Source of the DNA: VGCC01 sp964495555
GTDB lineage: Bacteria > Actinomycetota > Actinomycetes > S36-B12
DNA length: 38,496 nucleotides
Assembly (NCBI GenBank): GCA_964495555.1
Contig: CAZBWA010000010.1
Location: 1 to 38,496, forward strand
Reading direction: 5' to 3'
Part shown: piece by piece, positions 6,386-14,588 of the stretch
Numbering within the stretch: the first letter of the stretch is position 1
Layout: each line of letters starts with the position of its first letter
The notes under the pieces: generated by a model
What the model was told of the DNA's origin: nothing
Database searches by the model: none
What the model saw: the letters and a program-made list of their open reading frames with translations, nothing else
Translations under genes and position numbers: made by a program

Positions 6386-8104
6386 GTGACCTCCGTGTGG
6401 ATTCCCGAGCCCAGTCCGGGCCTGCCGGATCCACCGATCCTGCAGCGGATCCGGGAGTCTGTCATCGGGGACGACCAGGTCATGGAGACCCCCTTCGGGC
6501 ATCGTCGGGTCACCTACGCCGACTACACGGCGAGCGGCCGCGCGTTGACCTTCATCGAGGAATTCATCGCCGAGGAAGTCCTGCCGCGGTACGCGAACAC
6601 TCACACGGAGTCGAGCGGAACCGGACTCCAGACCTCTCGACTGCGCGAGGATGCACGCCGCATCATCAAGGCCGCGGTCAAGGCCGACGACGAGTTCGCG
6701 GTGATCTTCTGCGGCTCCGGGTCCACCGCCGCCATCAACAAGCTCGTCTCCATCTTGAACCTCCGGATCCCCGCGGACCTCGATTCCCGCTTCCACCTCT
6801 CCGACGCGATCCCCTCCGATCAGCGACCGGTCGTGTTCATCGGTCCCTTCGAGCATCACAGCAACGAACTGCCGTGGCGGGAGTCGATCGCGGACGTCGT
6901 CACCATCCGCGAGGACTCATCGGGCCGCATCGACGTCGGGCACCTGACCGAACAGCTCGAACTCCACGCTGCACGTCCACTGCGCATCGCGTCGTTCTCT
7001 GCTGCGAGCAACGTGACGGGAATACTCAGCGACACCCACGCTGTCAGCCAGCTCCTCCATGAATATGGAGCGCTGTCCTTCTGGGACTACGCCGCAGCGG
7101 GCCCCTACGTGCGGATCGCGATGAGGCCGACGTGCGATGCGCACCCCCTCGCCTACAAGGACGCAATCTTCCTCTCCCCCCACAAATTCATCGGGGGGCC
7201 GGGAACCCCGGGCGTCCTCGTCGTACGCAAGGAACTCCTCGTCAACTCCGTACCGGAGGTCGTCGGCGGCGGCACGGTCGCCTACGTGAATGCCGCGGAT
7301 CACACCTACCTCGGTGATCCCGAGCACCGCGAGGAGGGCGGTACACCGGCCATCATCGAATCGATCCGTGCCGGACTCGTCTTCCAACTCAAGGAGGAAG
7401 TGGGCAGCGATGTCATCCACGCGCGAGAGGACGATCTCGTGCGTCGCGCCATGGCCTCGTGGTCACAGAACCCGGCGATCGAGGTTCTCGGGAACCGGGA
7501 GACCAAGCGACTCTCGATCATCTCCTTCGTGATCCGTCGCCCGACCGGGACGTACCTGCACCACAACTTCGTCGTTGCCGTGCTCAATGATCTCTTCGGC
7601 ATCCAGTCACGCGGTGGATGCTCCTGCGCCGGGCCGTACGGCCACCGTCTCCTGGGGATCGACATCGAGCACTCACATCGCTTCGAGGAGCAGATCAGTC
7701 ACGGGTGCGAGGGCATCAAGCCGGGCTGGGTGCGCGTCAATTTCAACTACTTCATCTCCGAGCCGGTGTTCGAGTACCTGGTGTCCGCGGTGCACCTCGT
7801 TGCAGACCACGGATGGAAGCTGCTCCCCCACTATCGGTTCGACACGGCCACCGGTCGCTGGCAGCACCGCGACGGAGCGGTCGAGCCACCGCTGCGCCTC
7901 GACGACGTTCGGTACTCGACGGAGGGGGTCCTGACCTATCCGCGCGAGCACAGCACAGCGCCGGAGTCCGCGTTGCAGGAGTACCTCGCATTCGGTCACC
8001 ACTACCTGGAGGGACTCCCGGAGCCGGACCTGGTCAATGCAGGTGTCTCCGCGGACTTCGACTCCCTGCGATGGTTCGACCTGCCGCAGGAGAGCGTGCG
8101 CTAA
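6386..8104 (+). CDS. Class-V aminotransferase fold PLP enzyme (cysteine-desulfurase-like)
   Basis: 572 residues from the GTG at 6386. The PLP lysine is Lys267 in SPHKFIGGPGTPG. ADYTASGRAL, GSGSTAAINKL, FEHHSNELPWRE and FWDYAAAGPYV are fold-type I class V motifs. Cys412 and Cys414 in GGCSCAGPYG lie near where SufS-type enzymes carry the catalytic Cys. It is about 170 residues longer than SufS/IscS, with an extra C-terminal region from about residue 450. No Fe-S or molybdopterin genes are adjacent, so the substrate is unknown. The stop TAA shares three bases with the GH18 stop on the other strand. Family is clear, reaction is not. Confidence 0.85.
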   Translation: MTSVWIPEPSPGLPDPPILQRIRESVIGDDQVMETPFGHRRVTYADYTASGRALTFIEEFIAEEVLPRYANTHTESSGTGLQTSRLREDARRIIKAAVKADDEFAVIFCGSGSTAAINKLVSILNLRIPADLDSRFHLSDAIPSDQRPVVFIGPFEHHSNELPWRESIADVVTIREDSSGRIDVGHLTEQLELHAARPLRIASFSAASNVTGILSDTHAVSQLLHEYGALSFWDYAAAGPYVRIAMRPTCDAHPLAYKDAIFLSPHKFIGGPGTPGVLVVRKELLVNSVPEVVGGGTVAYVNAADHTYLGDPEHREEGGTPAIIESIRAGLVFQLKEEVGSDVIHAREDDLVRRAMASWSQNPAIEVLGNRETKRLSIISFVIRRPTGTYLHHNFVVAVLNDLFGIQSRGGCSCAGPYGHRLLGIDIEHSHRFEEQISHGCEGIKPGWVRVNFNYFISEPVFEYLVSAVHLVADHGWKLLPHYRFDTATGRWQHRDGAVEPPLRLDDVRYSTEGVLTYPREHSTAPESALQEYLAFGHHYLEGLPEPDLVNAGVSADFDSLRWFDLPQESVR

Positions 8105-9933
8105 CGCCGCACGCGGACCTTGAACTCCGGGGAGATGCCCTCGGACACACCCGCATCCCCGCGCGCGACGACCCGATACGTGTAGCGGCCCTTGTCCTCG
8201 GGGGCTGCCCCGGTGAGTACCACCCGCCCCCGGGCATTCGTGGTCCCCGTGGCCACCTTCTCCCAGGTCCCGTCCTTGGTGATGCGTTGCAGGATCACCT
8301 TCTGTCCGGCAGCCGGGGGCCGCACGATCGCGCGGACCTTGACCGAGCCCCCGCGCTGCACCGTCGGTGTCCGCAGACGTGTGGTGACCGAGGCCCCGAC
8401 GGCGACCGTCGCCTCCGAACTCACTCCCGCTGGCGCACTCGCCGTCGCCGCACTCGCGATGCGCAGGACGCCGCTGCCCGGAAGCACAACCTCGAAGGCG
8501 ACCGCGCCGTCAGGGCCCGAGGTCCCCGCTTGCAGATCCGTGAAGTCCGCCGTCCCGAGCGGCGCGAACTGCAGCGTGACCGGGATGCCCGGGGCAGGAG
8601 CGCCATTCACGACGATGGACCCCTGGATCGCCGTCGGCTGACCGACGACCACCGCCGGGGGCGCCGTGATGGTGACGGTGGCCGTGGCTGGGGCGAGCGA
8701 CTGGGCGTAGCTGCGCAGTAAAGGCCACTGGGCCGGGTTCTCGCCACCGATGGTCCAGAACGCAGCCGCGTTCAGCCCGTATGTGCCGACGAGTTGCGTG
8801 CGCGCCAGGGCCGCGTCGGGGCCGACGAACCAACTGATGCGGCGCGCCGTGCACGTCTGGGTGGCTCCACTCGAGTCCGTCCAATTGACAGCCTTGTCGT
8901 ACTCGAACCAGGACTCCTGGGCTTGAGCATCCCAGGTCACGGCACTCTCGGGGACACCGGAGCGGGTCAGTACGTTCGGGACCTCCGCGGCCGTGACCGC
9001 GGCTCGATCGGTCAAGGCGCTCCACGCCCGCCGCTCGCTCGCGCTGCCGTTCTTCGATGGACACGTGCCCGAGAGCACGAAGGATCCGTTGGCCTTCTTC
9101 GTCCACGCGCGGCCATAGGTGGGAACACCGATCTGGAGCTTCGCGGGATCCATCACGGTCGTCGCGTACTGAGCGATCGCCGACACCCAGCCGATCGGCG
9201 CGATGGGACCGATCGCATGCACACTGAAGTCGTAGGCCATGATCCGGATGCGATCGGCGTGCTGCGCGATCGCAGGCATGTTGTAGACCCAATAGCCGCT
9301 GCGTTCACTGCATCGGTTCCTCGTGTCGCACGGGGGCGGGATGGTGACCGAGAGCAGCTTGCCCTGCGCATGCAACGCCGCCGCGAGCTCCTGCACGAAG
9401 GCGGTCCAGTTGGGTTGCGTCGCCGCCCAACTGGAGCTGCCGTCGGAGAAAGCGAATACCTCGTAGTCCAGATCGAGCCCATCGAAGCCGTTCGACATGA
9501 CCAGTGCGACGAGATCGGCTACGTGCGCGGAGCGCAGTGCCGGGTCGGCGAGAGTCGCGGCCATGCGCCCCTTGCCGGATGCATCGGCGATCGCCGGGAG
9601 GACCGTGACGCCGGCAGCACGCAATTGCCCCATGGCCCACGGGATATTGGATGCGGAGTTGGTGAAGTTCGGATTCACCTTGACCTGGACTCCGCCACCG
9701 GGCTTCCCGGTCGCCGAGTACCAGAAGGGGGACACGTCGACGAAGAGGTCCGCGTTCTGGACGACGGACGTGATGCCCTGGGGCTTGGCCTGGGTGGTCA
9801 TCCAGTAGGGCATCCAGCCGCTGAGGATCCGCTTGGGTGCCGGATCCGCCTGGGCCGCCGGCGCGGCGATCATCAGGAGGGCCGCGGCCATCAGGAGGAG
9901 CAGGGCGCGGCGCATCATTTCATTCTGCGTCAC
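8101..9933 (-). CDS. Secreted glycoside hydrolase family 18 protein with C-terminal Ig-like modules
   Basis: About 610 residues. The signal peptide is RRALLLLMAAALLMIAAPAAQA, ending in an AQA cleavage site. The GH18 barrel carries DGLDLDYE (Asp151-Glu158, Glu158 being the acid), SGWMPYW near the N-terminus, RIMAYDFS, GVPTYGRAW and AFWTIGGE. This arrangement resembles chitinase or spore-germination-type hydrolases, so the target may be chitin or wall glycan. From about residue 420 come two beta-rich repeat regions like bacterial Ig domains. The chosen start is GTG at 9933, with GGAG about 7 nt upstream; GTG at 9954 or ATG at 9918/9915 are alternatives. It lies 39 bp after the IclR gene. Confidence 0.88.
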   Translation of the reverse strand: MTQNEMMRRALLLLMAAALLMIAAPAAQADPAPKRILSGWMPYWMTTQAKPQGITSVVQNADLFVDVSPFWYSATGKPGGGVQVKVNPNFTNSASNIPWAMGQLRAAGVTVLPAIADASGKGRMAATLADPALRSAHVADLVALVMSNGFDGLDLDYEVFAFSDGSSSWAATQPNWTAFVQELAAALHAQGKLLSVTIPPPCDTRNRCSERSGYWVYNMPAIAQHADRIRIMAYDFSVHAIGPIAPIGWVSAIAQYATTVMDPAKLQIGVPTYGRAWTKKANGSFVLSGTCPSKNGSASERRAWSALTDRAAVTAAEVPNVLTRSGVPESAVTWDAQAQESWFEYDKAVNWTDSSGATQTCTARRISWFVGPDAALARTQLVGTYGLNAAAFWTIGGENPAQWPLLRSYAQSLAPATATVTITAPPAVVVGQPTAIQGSIVVNGAPAPGIPVTLQFAPLGTADFTDLQAGTSGPDGAVAFEVVLPGSGVLRIASAATASAPAGVSSEATVAVGASVTTRLRTPTVQRGGSVKVRAIVRPPAAGQKVILQRITKDGTWEKVATGTTNARGRVVLTGAAPEDKGRYTYRVVARGDAGVSEGISPEFKVRVRR

Positions 9934-9972
9934 CGGGGTCTCCGCACGGAGCACCCGGGTCCGGTGAGTCCT

Positions 9973-10620
9973 TCAGCGCAGCACGCGCGCGATCTCGCCC
10001 GCAGCACGCGCCACACGGGGTCCGACATCCCCCTCGGCGAGATCCCCCATGGCGACCACACCCACGGACGCCTCGAGTCCAGGCACGCCCACCAGGGGGA
10101 CGGCGACCCCGTGCCCTCCGATCGCACCGTCGGCGCTCGCGACGATCCACGGTGGGTCGAGCGGCCGGCCGGCCGCGGTCCTGGCGGCCAGGATCGCCCT
10201 GCCCCCGGCCGTGGCCTCGAGGGGCTGCCGTGCGCCGAGTCGCACCGCCACATGGACATCCGAGCGTGAGGGTTCCACCACGAGCGCGGTCAGGCCGTCG
10301 CCACCCTCTGCGATCGTCAGGTGCGCGGTGGCGTTCACGGCGTCGGCGAGGAGTCGCAGCGAGGGGATGGCCGCGTCGCGCACTGCGGGCTGCACCGCAC
10401 GACCGAGCGTGAGCAGTCCGAGTCCCAGACGGCATCGACCATCGGACCCACGTCGGATCAGCGCATGCGACTCCAGCGTGACCACGAGGCGATAGACCAC
10501 CGTGCGCCCTACATCCAACTGGGCGGACAGTTCGGTGACGGTCAGTCCGTCAGGGGACTCCGCGATCACTTCAAGTAGCCGGAGCCCTCGATCGAGGGTC
10601 TGCGAGGTTTCGGCAGCCAC
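9973..10620 (-). CDS. IclR-family transcriptional regulator
   Basis: About 215 residues. The N-terminal winged helix (SQTLDRGLRLLEVIAESPDGLTVTELSAQLDVGRTVVYRLVVTL) is typical of IclR. A shortened effector-binding domain follows (GRAILAARTAAGRPL, GGHGVAVPLVGVPG). Start choice is weak: GTG at 10620 gives a normal N-terminus, while TTG at 10632 is also open, and neither has a clear ribosome binding site. It probably controls the GH18 gene directly downstream; the ligand is unknown. Confidence 0.88.
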   Translation of the reverse strand: MAAETSQTLDRGLRLLEVIAESPDGLTVTELSAQLDVGRTVVYRLVVTLESHALIRRGSDGRCRLGLGLLTLGRAVQPAVRDAAIPSLRLLADAVNATAHLTIAEGGDGLTALVVEPSRSDVHVAVRLGARQPLEATAGGRAILAARTAAGRPLDPPWIVASADGAIGGHGVAVPLVGVPGLEASVGVVAMGDLAEGDVGPRVARAAGEIARVLR

Positions 10621-10650
10621 GCTGCTAGCCAACCATGGTCAGGAAAACAG

Positions 10651-10686
10651 ATGACGTGGGGTCCGCATCGGCGGACCCCACGTCAT
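10651..10686 (-). terminator. Intrinsic terminator of the HdeD-like gene
   Basis: A perfect 16-bp stem with an ATCG loop (10651-10666 with 10671-10686), starting 8 bp after the HdeD-like stop. On the minus strand it is followed by CTGTTTTCC, a short T tract. It separates this gene from the IclR-GH18 unit. Confidence 0.88.
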
Positions 10687-10693
10687 CGGACGA

Positions 10694-11248
10694 TCAGGCT
10701 TCCAGGGACTTGACTCGGAAGCCGGCGATGATCTCGAAGATGCCGATGATGATCAGCCAGACGCCGATCACCCACGTGATAGCGAGCAGCGACATGCCGG
10801 GCCCGACGAGCACGATCACGCCACCGATGAGGAGGATGATGCCGAAGAAGATGTTCCAGCCTCGGCCTTCCTTCTGCTCGAAGCCCGTGAAGAGGGCTGC
10901 GAAACCACGGAATATGAACGCGATGGCGATGAAGATGGCGAGGATCTCGACCGCACGGATAGCGCTCGCGATCGCGAAGACGCCCAGGAGGATCGAGATG
11001 ATGCCGGTGATGATGGTCAGCGCCCTCATGCCACCGGTCAGACCGTGGCCGAAGCCCCTCACCACCTCGAAGACACCCGAGACGATCAGCCAGATCGCCA
11101 GCAGGATGGCAACGGCGACCACTGTGGCCACCGGCCATACCAGCGCGACGACGCCGACGATGATGCTGATGATGCCGCCGACCAACAGCAGCCACCAATA
11201 GCGTCCGGTACCGGCGAACATGCCGGTCTCAGAACTCATTGTGGACAT
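10694..11248 (-). CDS. HdeD-family (DUF308) membrane protein
   Basis: 184 residues with six hydrophobic helices arranged as DUF308 repeats, each with a G-x-W/LVSG-type turn (LLAIWLIVSGVFEVVRGF, IAFIFRGFAALFTGF, GVWLIIIGIFEIIAGF). Relatives are linked to acid stress in enterobacteria; the actinobacterial role is unknown. GGAGGTT sits 4 nt before the ATG at 11248. A TACGAT hexamer at 11303-11308 (minus) would give a leader of about 48 nt carrying the hairpin at 11266-11282. Confidence 0.92.
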   Translation of the reverse strand: MSTMSSETGMFAGTGRYWWLLLVGGIISIIVGVVALVWPVATVVAVAILLAIWLIVSGVFEVVRGFGHGLTGGMRALTIITGIISILLGVFAIASAIRAVEILAIFIAIAFIFRGFAALFTGFEQKEGRGWNIFFGIILLIGGVIVLVGPGMSLLAITWVIGVWLIIIGIFEIIAGFRVKSLEA

Positions 11249-11265
11249 GCAACCTCCATGGTGAG

Positions 11266-11282
11266 TGGGATCCGCGATCCCA
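11266..11282 (-). other. Small hairpin upstream of the HdeD-like gene
   Basis: TGGGATC-CGC-GATCCCA is a perfect 7-bp stem with a 3-nt loop, 18-34 nt before the ATG. It may be a leader structure of the HdeD-like mRNA or a weak terminator for the lipoprotein gene upstream. No T tract follows. Confidence 0.35.
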
Positions 11283-11332
11283 GCGGGGGTTTCCCGACTC
11301 GAATCGTAGAGCCGGGAAGTCCGATTTCCGGT

Positions 11333-11890
11333 CTAGGACGCGGCCAACTGGCCGCTGGCCTCGAGTTCCACGAGGGCTTCATCGACGCAGGTGCGCAGCG
11401 GATTGCCCGGAAGCACTCCCAAGACGAGGGCATTCGAGCCGACGCTCGCGAATGGCAGACTCGCAACTCCCCCAGCAGACTCGATCTCCTGCGCGCTGAC
11501 TTGACCCACGAGAACGTCGGCAAGCTCGCCCGAAACGAACTCCTGCGGAGTCACGGCGTCCCCCAACCAGATGACTTGCGCGGAACCGAATCCCAGTGCG
11601 GCACCCAGTGCGTAGACCGCATTGGATTCCTGCCCGATCCACTCCTCACGCTCGTTCTGGGTGAGCAGCGCCGGATCCCGGCGCGCGGTCACCGCGACCG
11701 TCAACTGGGCCGGCACGACGGTCGTGAGGTTCTGCTGCGCGCAGGGATCGAGAACATCGATGTCCGAGGTGCGCGAGGACGTGAGCTGCTCCGCACCGAT
11801 CGGTGCGGCAGTGTCACTGCCTCCGCATCCCAAGAGGAGTGCGCTGCCCCCGACGACGATGACGGCTGCCCAGGAGCGACGATGAACCAC
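11333..11890 (-). CDS. Small lipoprotein resembling a shortened solute-binding protein
   Basis: 185 residues from GTG at 11890, which has AAGGA about 9 nt upstream and lies 4 nt after the DUF3039 stop. Longer starts would overlap that gene. The signal peptide ends in a lipobox, ALLLGCGGS, so the protein should be membrane-anchored outside the cell. After the linker, QLTVAVTARRDPALLT and the later VSGELADVLVGQVSAQEI and SNALVLGVLPGNPLRTCVDEALVEL segments recall family 3 ABC solute-binding proteins, but the domain is much shorter than the usual 220 residues or more. There is no permease nearby. The family call is tentative. Confidence 0.7.
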   Translation of the reverse strand: MVHRRSWAAVIVVGGSALLLGCGGSDTAAPIGAEQLTSSRTSDIDVLDPCAQQNLTTVVPAQLTVAVTARRDPALLTQNEREEWIGQESNAVYALGAALGFGSAQVIWLGDAVTPQEFVSGELADVLVGQVSAQEIESAGGVASLPFASVGSNALVLGVLPGNPLRTCVDEALVELEASGQLAAS

Positions 11891-11894
11891 GCGA

Positions 11895-12155
11895 TCAGTC
11901 CTTGCCGCGCGGCAGGGATGCATGGATCTTCTCGCAGTCCGGGCAGATCGGAAATCGTGATGGGTCGCGATTGGGTACCCACGTCTTCCCGCACAGGGCT
12001 TTGACCGGAGTGCCTGTCACGGCGCTCTCAACGATCTTCGCCTTCTCCACATAGTGAGCGAACCGCTCATGGTCTCCGTCGTCGTGGGAGAGATCGGTCC
12101 TCTCCTCGAGCAGGGTTCCCCCGGAGAGTCCCGGGGAGTCCAACGGCGTGCTCAC
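11895..12155 (-). CDS. DUF3039 family protein with Cys pair
   Basis: 86 residues of a conserved actinobacterial family. The C-terminal half reads ALCGKTWVPNRDPSRFPICPDC; three Cys residues may bind zinc. The middle carries RFAHYVEKAKIVESAVTGTPVKALCG. Function is unknown. GTG at 12155 lies exactly 6 nt after a TAGGGT hexamer, so it is probably leaderless. It heads a two-gene unit with the lipoprotein. Confidence 0.93.
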   Translation of the reverse strand: MSTPLDSPGLSGGTLLEERTDLSHDDGDHERFAHYVEKAKIVESAVTGTPVKALCGKTWVPNRDPSRFPICPDCEKIHASLPRGKD

Positions 12156-12161
12156 GCCCCA

Positions 12162-12167
12162 ACCCTA
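12162..12167 (-). promoter_or_regulatory. -10 hexamer TAGGGT, leaderless start for DUF3039 gene
   Basis: On the minus strand TAGGGT is followed by 6 nt and GTG at 12155, with no ribosome binding site. Confidence 0.6.
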
Positions 12168-12276
12168 CGGCCGCCGGGGACCGAAACTCTGACCACCGGG
12201 TGAGGATCTCGGGACTTTCGACCCCCCACGGGCCCCTCGCCGGCGCCTAGCGTGGTCACACCGATAGGAGGAGTCG

Positions 12277-12651
12277 ATGCCGCAACAACCCCTGGCCCAG
12301 GTGCCAGCCGACGCAGTGTGGAATTGGCAGGAGGAGGCCGCCTGCGGGGGTATGGACTCCTCGATCTTCTTCCATCCCCAGAACGAACGAGGGTCCGCGC
12401 GATCCAAACGCGACCGCATGGCCAAACTCGTGTGCGCCCGATGCCCGGTGCGCCTGGAATGCGCGGACTACGCCATCCGCGCCCGCGAGCCTTACGGCGT
12501 ATGGGGCGGCCTCACCGAGGAGGACCGGGAACGCATCTACGCCCGGCTCGATGCGCGCCATCACCCGCGGCGACGCGGGGAGGGACTGCGTGTGGCCGGA
12601 AGCGATGTGGACCGGGCGATCTCCCCCGTCGCCCTGGGGATCACTGCCTAA
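12277..12651 (+). CDS. WhiB-family Fe-S transcription factor, WhiB4/WblA-like
   Basis: 124 residues. The four cluster ligands are Cys23, Cys53, Cys56 and Cys62 (the last three in CARCPVRLEC), followed by the turn GVWGGLTEEDR (74-84) and a basic C-terminal patch (ARHHPRRRG) that would contact DNA. The segment FFHPQNERGSAR resembles WhiB4/WblA, redox-responsive regulators, more than WhiB1 or WhiB2. The ribosome binding site AGGAGG is clear. A TAGCGT hexamer lies about 25 nt upstream of the ATG. Its stop shares bases with the pckG stop (CTAA). Confidence 0.95.
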   Translation: MPQQPLAQVPADAVWNWQEEAACGGMDSSIFFHPQNERGSARSKRDRMAKLVCARCPVRLECADYAIRAREPYGVWGGLTEEDRERIYARLDARHHPRRRGEGLRVAGSDVDRAISPVALGITA

Positions 12652-14468
12652 CCGATACGTGCGCGGAGATCTGCGAGTTGCCTGCGCATCTCGGGTGGTA
12701 CACGATCTCCGAACTCGGCGAAGTACTGCTCCGTCATGTCGGCCTCATCGCGCCAGGACACGGGATCCACGCGGAAGAGTTCGGTCACGACGTCGTCGTC
12801 CAGCTCGAGGCCCACGAGATCCACCTCGCCCACGTTCGGCAGATTCCCGATCGGGCTGGCTTCAACGCCGGCACGACTCCCCAATCGGCGCACGATCCAT
12901 TCCAGGACTCGGGAATTCTCCCCGAATCCGGGCCACAGGAAGGAGCCGTCCGCATCGCGGCGGAACCAGTTGACCGCGTAGATGCGTGGAAGCTTCTCGG
13001 GAGACGTGAACTCACCAATGCGCAGCCAGTGCGCCCAGTAGTCGGCCATGTTGTATCCGCAGAAGGGGAGCATGGCGAAGGGATCGCGACGCAACTCCCC
13101 CACGGTTCCCTCGGCTGCGGCGGTCTTCTCGCTGGACATCGTCGCACCGAGGAAGACCCCGTGTGCCCAGTCGAAGGACTCGGTCACGAGCGGGACGTTC
13201 GATGCGCGGCGACCCCCGAAGAGGATCGCGTCGATGGGCACGCCCGCCGGGTCCTCCCAGTTAGTCGCGATCGTCGGGCACTGATGAGCAGGGGCGGTGA
13301 AGCGCGCATTCGGATGGCTCGAGGGCTCGGAGGACTCGGGAGTCCAATCCCGACCCTTCCAGTCGATCAGGTGCGCCGGGGGCTCATCCGTGAGCCCTTC
13401 CCACCACACATCGCCGTCATCCGTCAGCGCCACATTGGTGAAGATGGCGTTCCCATGGAGCATGCGCACGGCATTTGCATTGGTGCGCACACCGGTGCCC
13501 GGTGCCACTCCGAAGAACCCCGCCTCGGGATTGATCGCGTAGAGCCGACCGTCTTCACCGAAACGCATCCAGGCGATGTCGTCGCCGATCGTCTCAACCT
13601 TCCAGCCGGGCTTGCTCGGCTCCAACATCGCCAGGTTGGTCTTGCCGCATGCCGAGGGGAAGGCAGCGGCGACGTAGCGCACGTCGCCGTCCGGCGATGT
13701 CAACTTCAGGATGAGCATGTGCTCGGCGAGCCATCCCTCGTCACGCGCCATCACCGATGCGATGCGCAGCGCGAAACACTTCTTGCCCAGGAGCGCGTTC
13801 CCGCCGTAGCCCGAGCCGTAGGACCAGATTTCACGGGTCTCCGGGAAGTGCACGATGTACTTGGTGTCATTGCACGGCCACGAGACGTCGGGGCGTTCTG
13901 TTCCCTGGGAGTCGATCAGGGGATAGCCGACCGAGTGCACGGCCGGAACGAACTCACCGAACTCACCGATCTGTTCCAGAGCGGCGCTCCCCATACGCGT
14001 CATGGTCCGCATGCTCACGACCACGTACGGCGAGTCCGTGATCTCCACCCCGAGTTGCGCGATGCGAGAACCCAGCGGGCCCATCGAGAACGGGACCACG
14101 TACATGGTCCGGCCACGCATACACCCGGCAAAGAGTCCCTTGAGGGTGCGGCGCATCTCGATGGGATCCATCCAGTTGTTGGTGGGTCCGGCATCCACCT
14201 CACGCTGCGAGCAGATGTATGTGCGATCTTCGACGCGTGCCACATCACTGGGATGTGACCGCGCGAGGAAGGAGTCAGGTCGCAATTGGGGATTGAGCGG
14301 GATCATGGTCCCGATCGCAACCATCTCCTCCATGAGGTGCGCGTACTCGGCATCCGATCCGTCGCACCAGACCACACGCTCGGGTTGGGTGAGTTCGGCG
14401 ATCTCCTCGACCCATTCGAGAAGTTGCTTGTTCCGTGTGGGGGCATCCGCTAGTCCGGCTATGGCCAT
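12648..14468 (-). CDS. pckG: GTP-dependent phosphoenolpyruvate carboxykinase
   Basis: Converts oxaloacetate plus GTP to phosphoenolpyruvate, the first committed step of gluconeogenesis. 606 residues from ATG at 14468, which has GGAG 5 nt upstream; GTG at 14474 overlaps that site and is less likely. The kinase loop FPSACGKTN (about 270-278) carries the reactive Cys of the GTP type. Other signatures are NWMDPIEM, GSGYGGNALLGKKCFALRIAS and RDEGWLAEHMLI. The upstream region carries CRP-like and LacI-like operators, fitting carbon-source control. Confidence 0.97.
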   Translation of the reverse strand: MAIAGLADAPTRNKQLLEWVEEIAELTQPERVVWCDGSDAEYAHLMEEMVAIGTMIPLNPQLRPDSFLARSHPSDVARVEDRTYICSQREVDAGPTNNWMDPIEMRRTLKGLFAGCMRGRTMYVVPFSMGPLGSRIAQLGVEITDSPYVVVSMRTMTRMGSAALEQIGEFGEFVPAVHSVGYPLIDSQGTERPDVSWPCNDTKYIVHFPETREIWSYGSGYGGNALLGKKCFALRIASVMARDEGWLAEHMLILKLTSPDGDVRYVAAAFPSACGKTNLAMLEPSKPGWKVETIGDDIAWMRFGEDGRLYAINPEAGFFGVAPGTGVRTNANAVRMLHGNAIFTNVALTDDGDVWWEGLTDEPPAHLIDWKGRDWTPESSEPSSHPNARFTAPAHQCPTIATNWEDPAGVPIDAILFGGRRASNVPLVTESFDWAHGVFLGATMSSEKTAAAEGTVGELRRDPFAMLPFCGYNMADYWAHWLRIGEFTSPEKLPRIYAVNWFRRDADGSFLWPGFGENSRVLEWIVRRLGSRAGVEASPIGNLPNVGEVDLVGLELDDDVVTELFRVDPVSWRDEADMTEQYFAEFGDRVPPEMRRQLADLRARIG

Positions 14469-14546
14469 GATCACTCCGTCGTGATGTCAGCGGGAAGAGC
14501 CCCACTCTCCACCCGCCGCGCACTGGATGTCGCGTTCGAATTGCGT

Positions 14547-14558
14547 GTAAACGTTTCC
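14547..14558 (-). promoter_or_regulatory. LacI/CcpA-like operator upstream of pckG
   Basis: GTAAACGTTTCC has the AAACGTTT core typical of LacI-family operators. It is 79-90 nt upstream of the pckG ATG. No LacI-family gene is in the window. Confidence 0.4.
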
Positions 14559-14576
14559 CTGTGAGCAAGCGCACAG
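14559..14576 (-). promoter_or_regulatory. CRP-like site upstream of pckG
   Basis: CTGTG-N8-CACAG matches the spacing of CRP/FNR-family sites (TGTG-N8-CACA). It abuts the LacI-like site, about 90 nt upstream of pckG. Confidence 0.45.
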
Positions 14577-14588
14577 AGGCGGTGTGAC

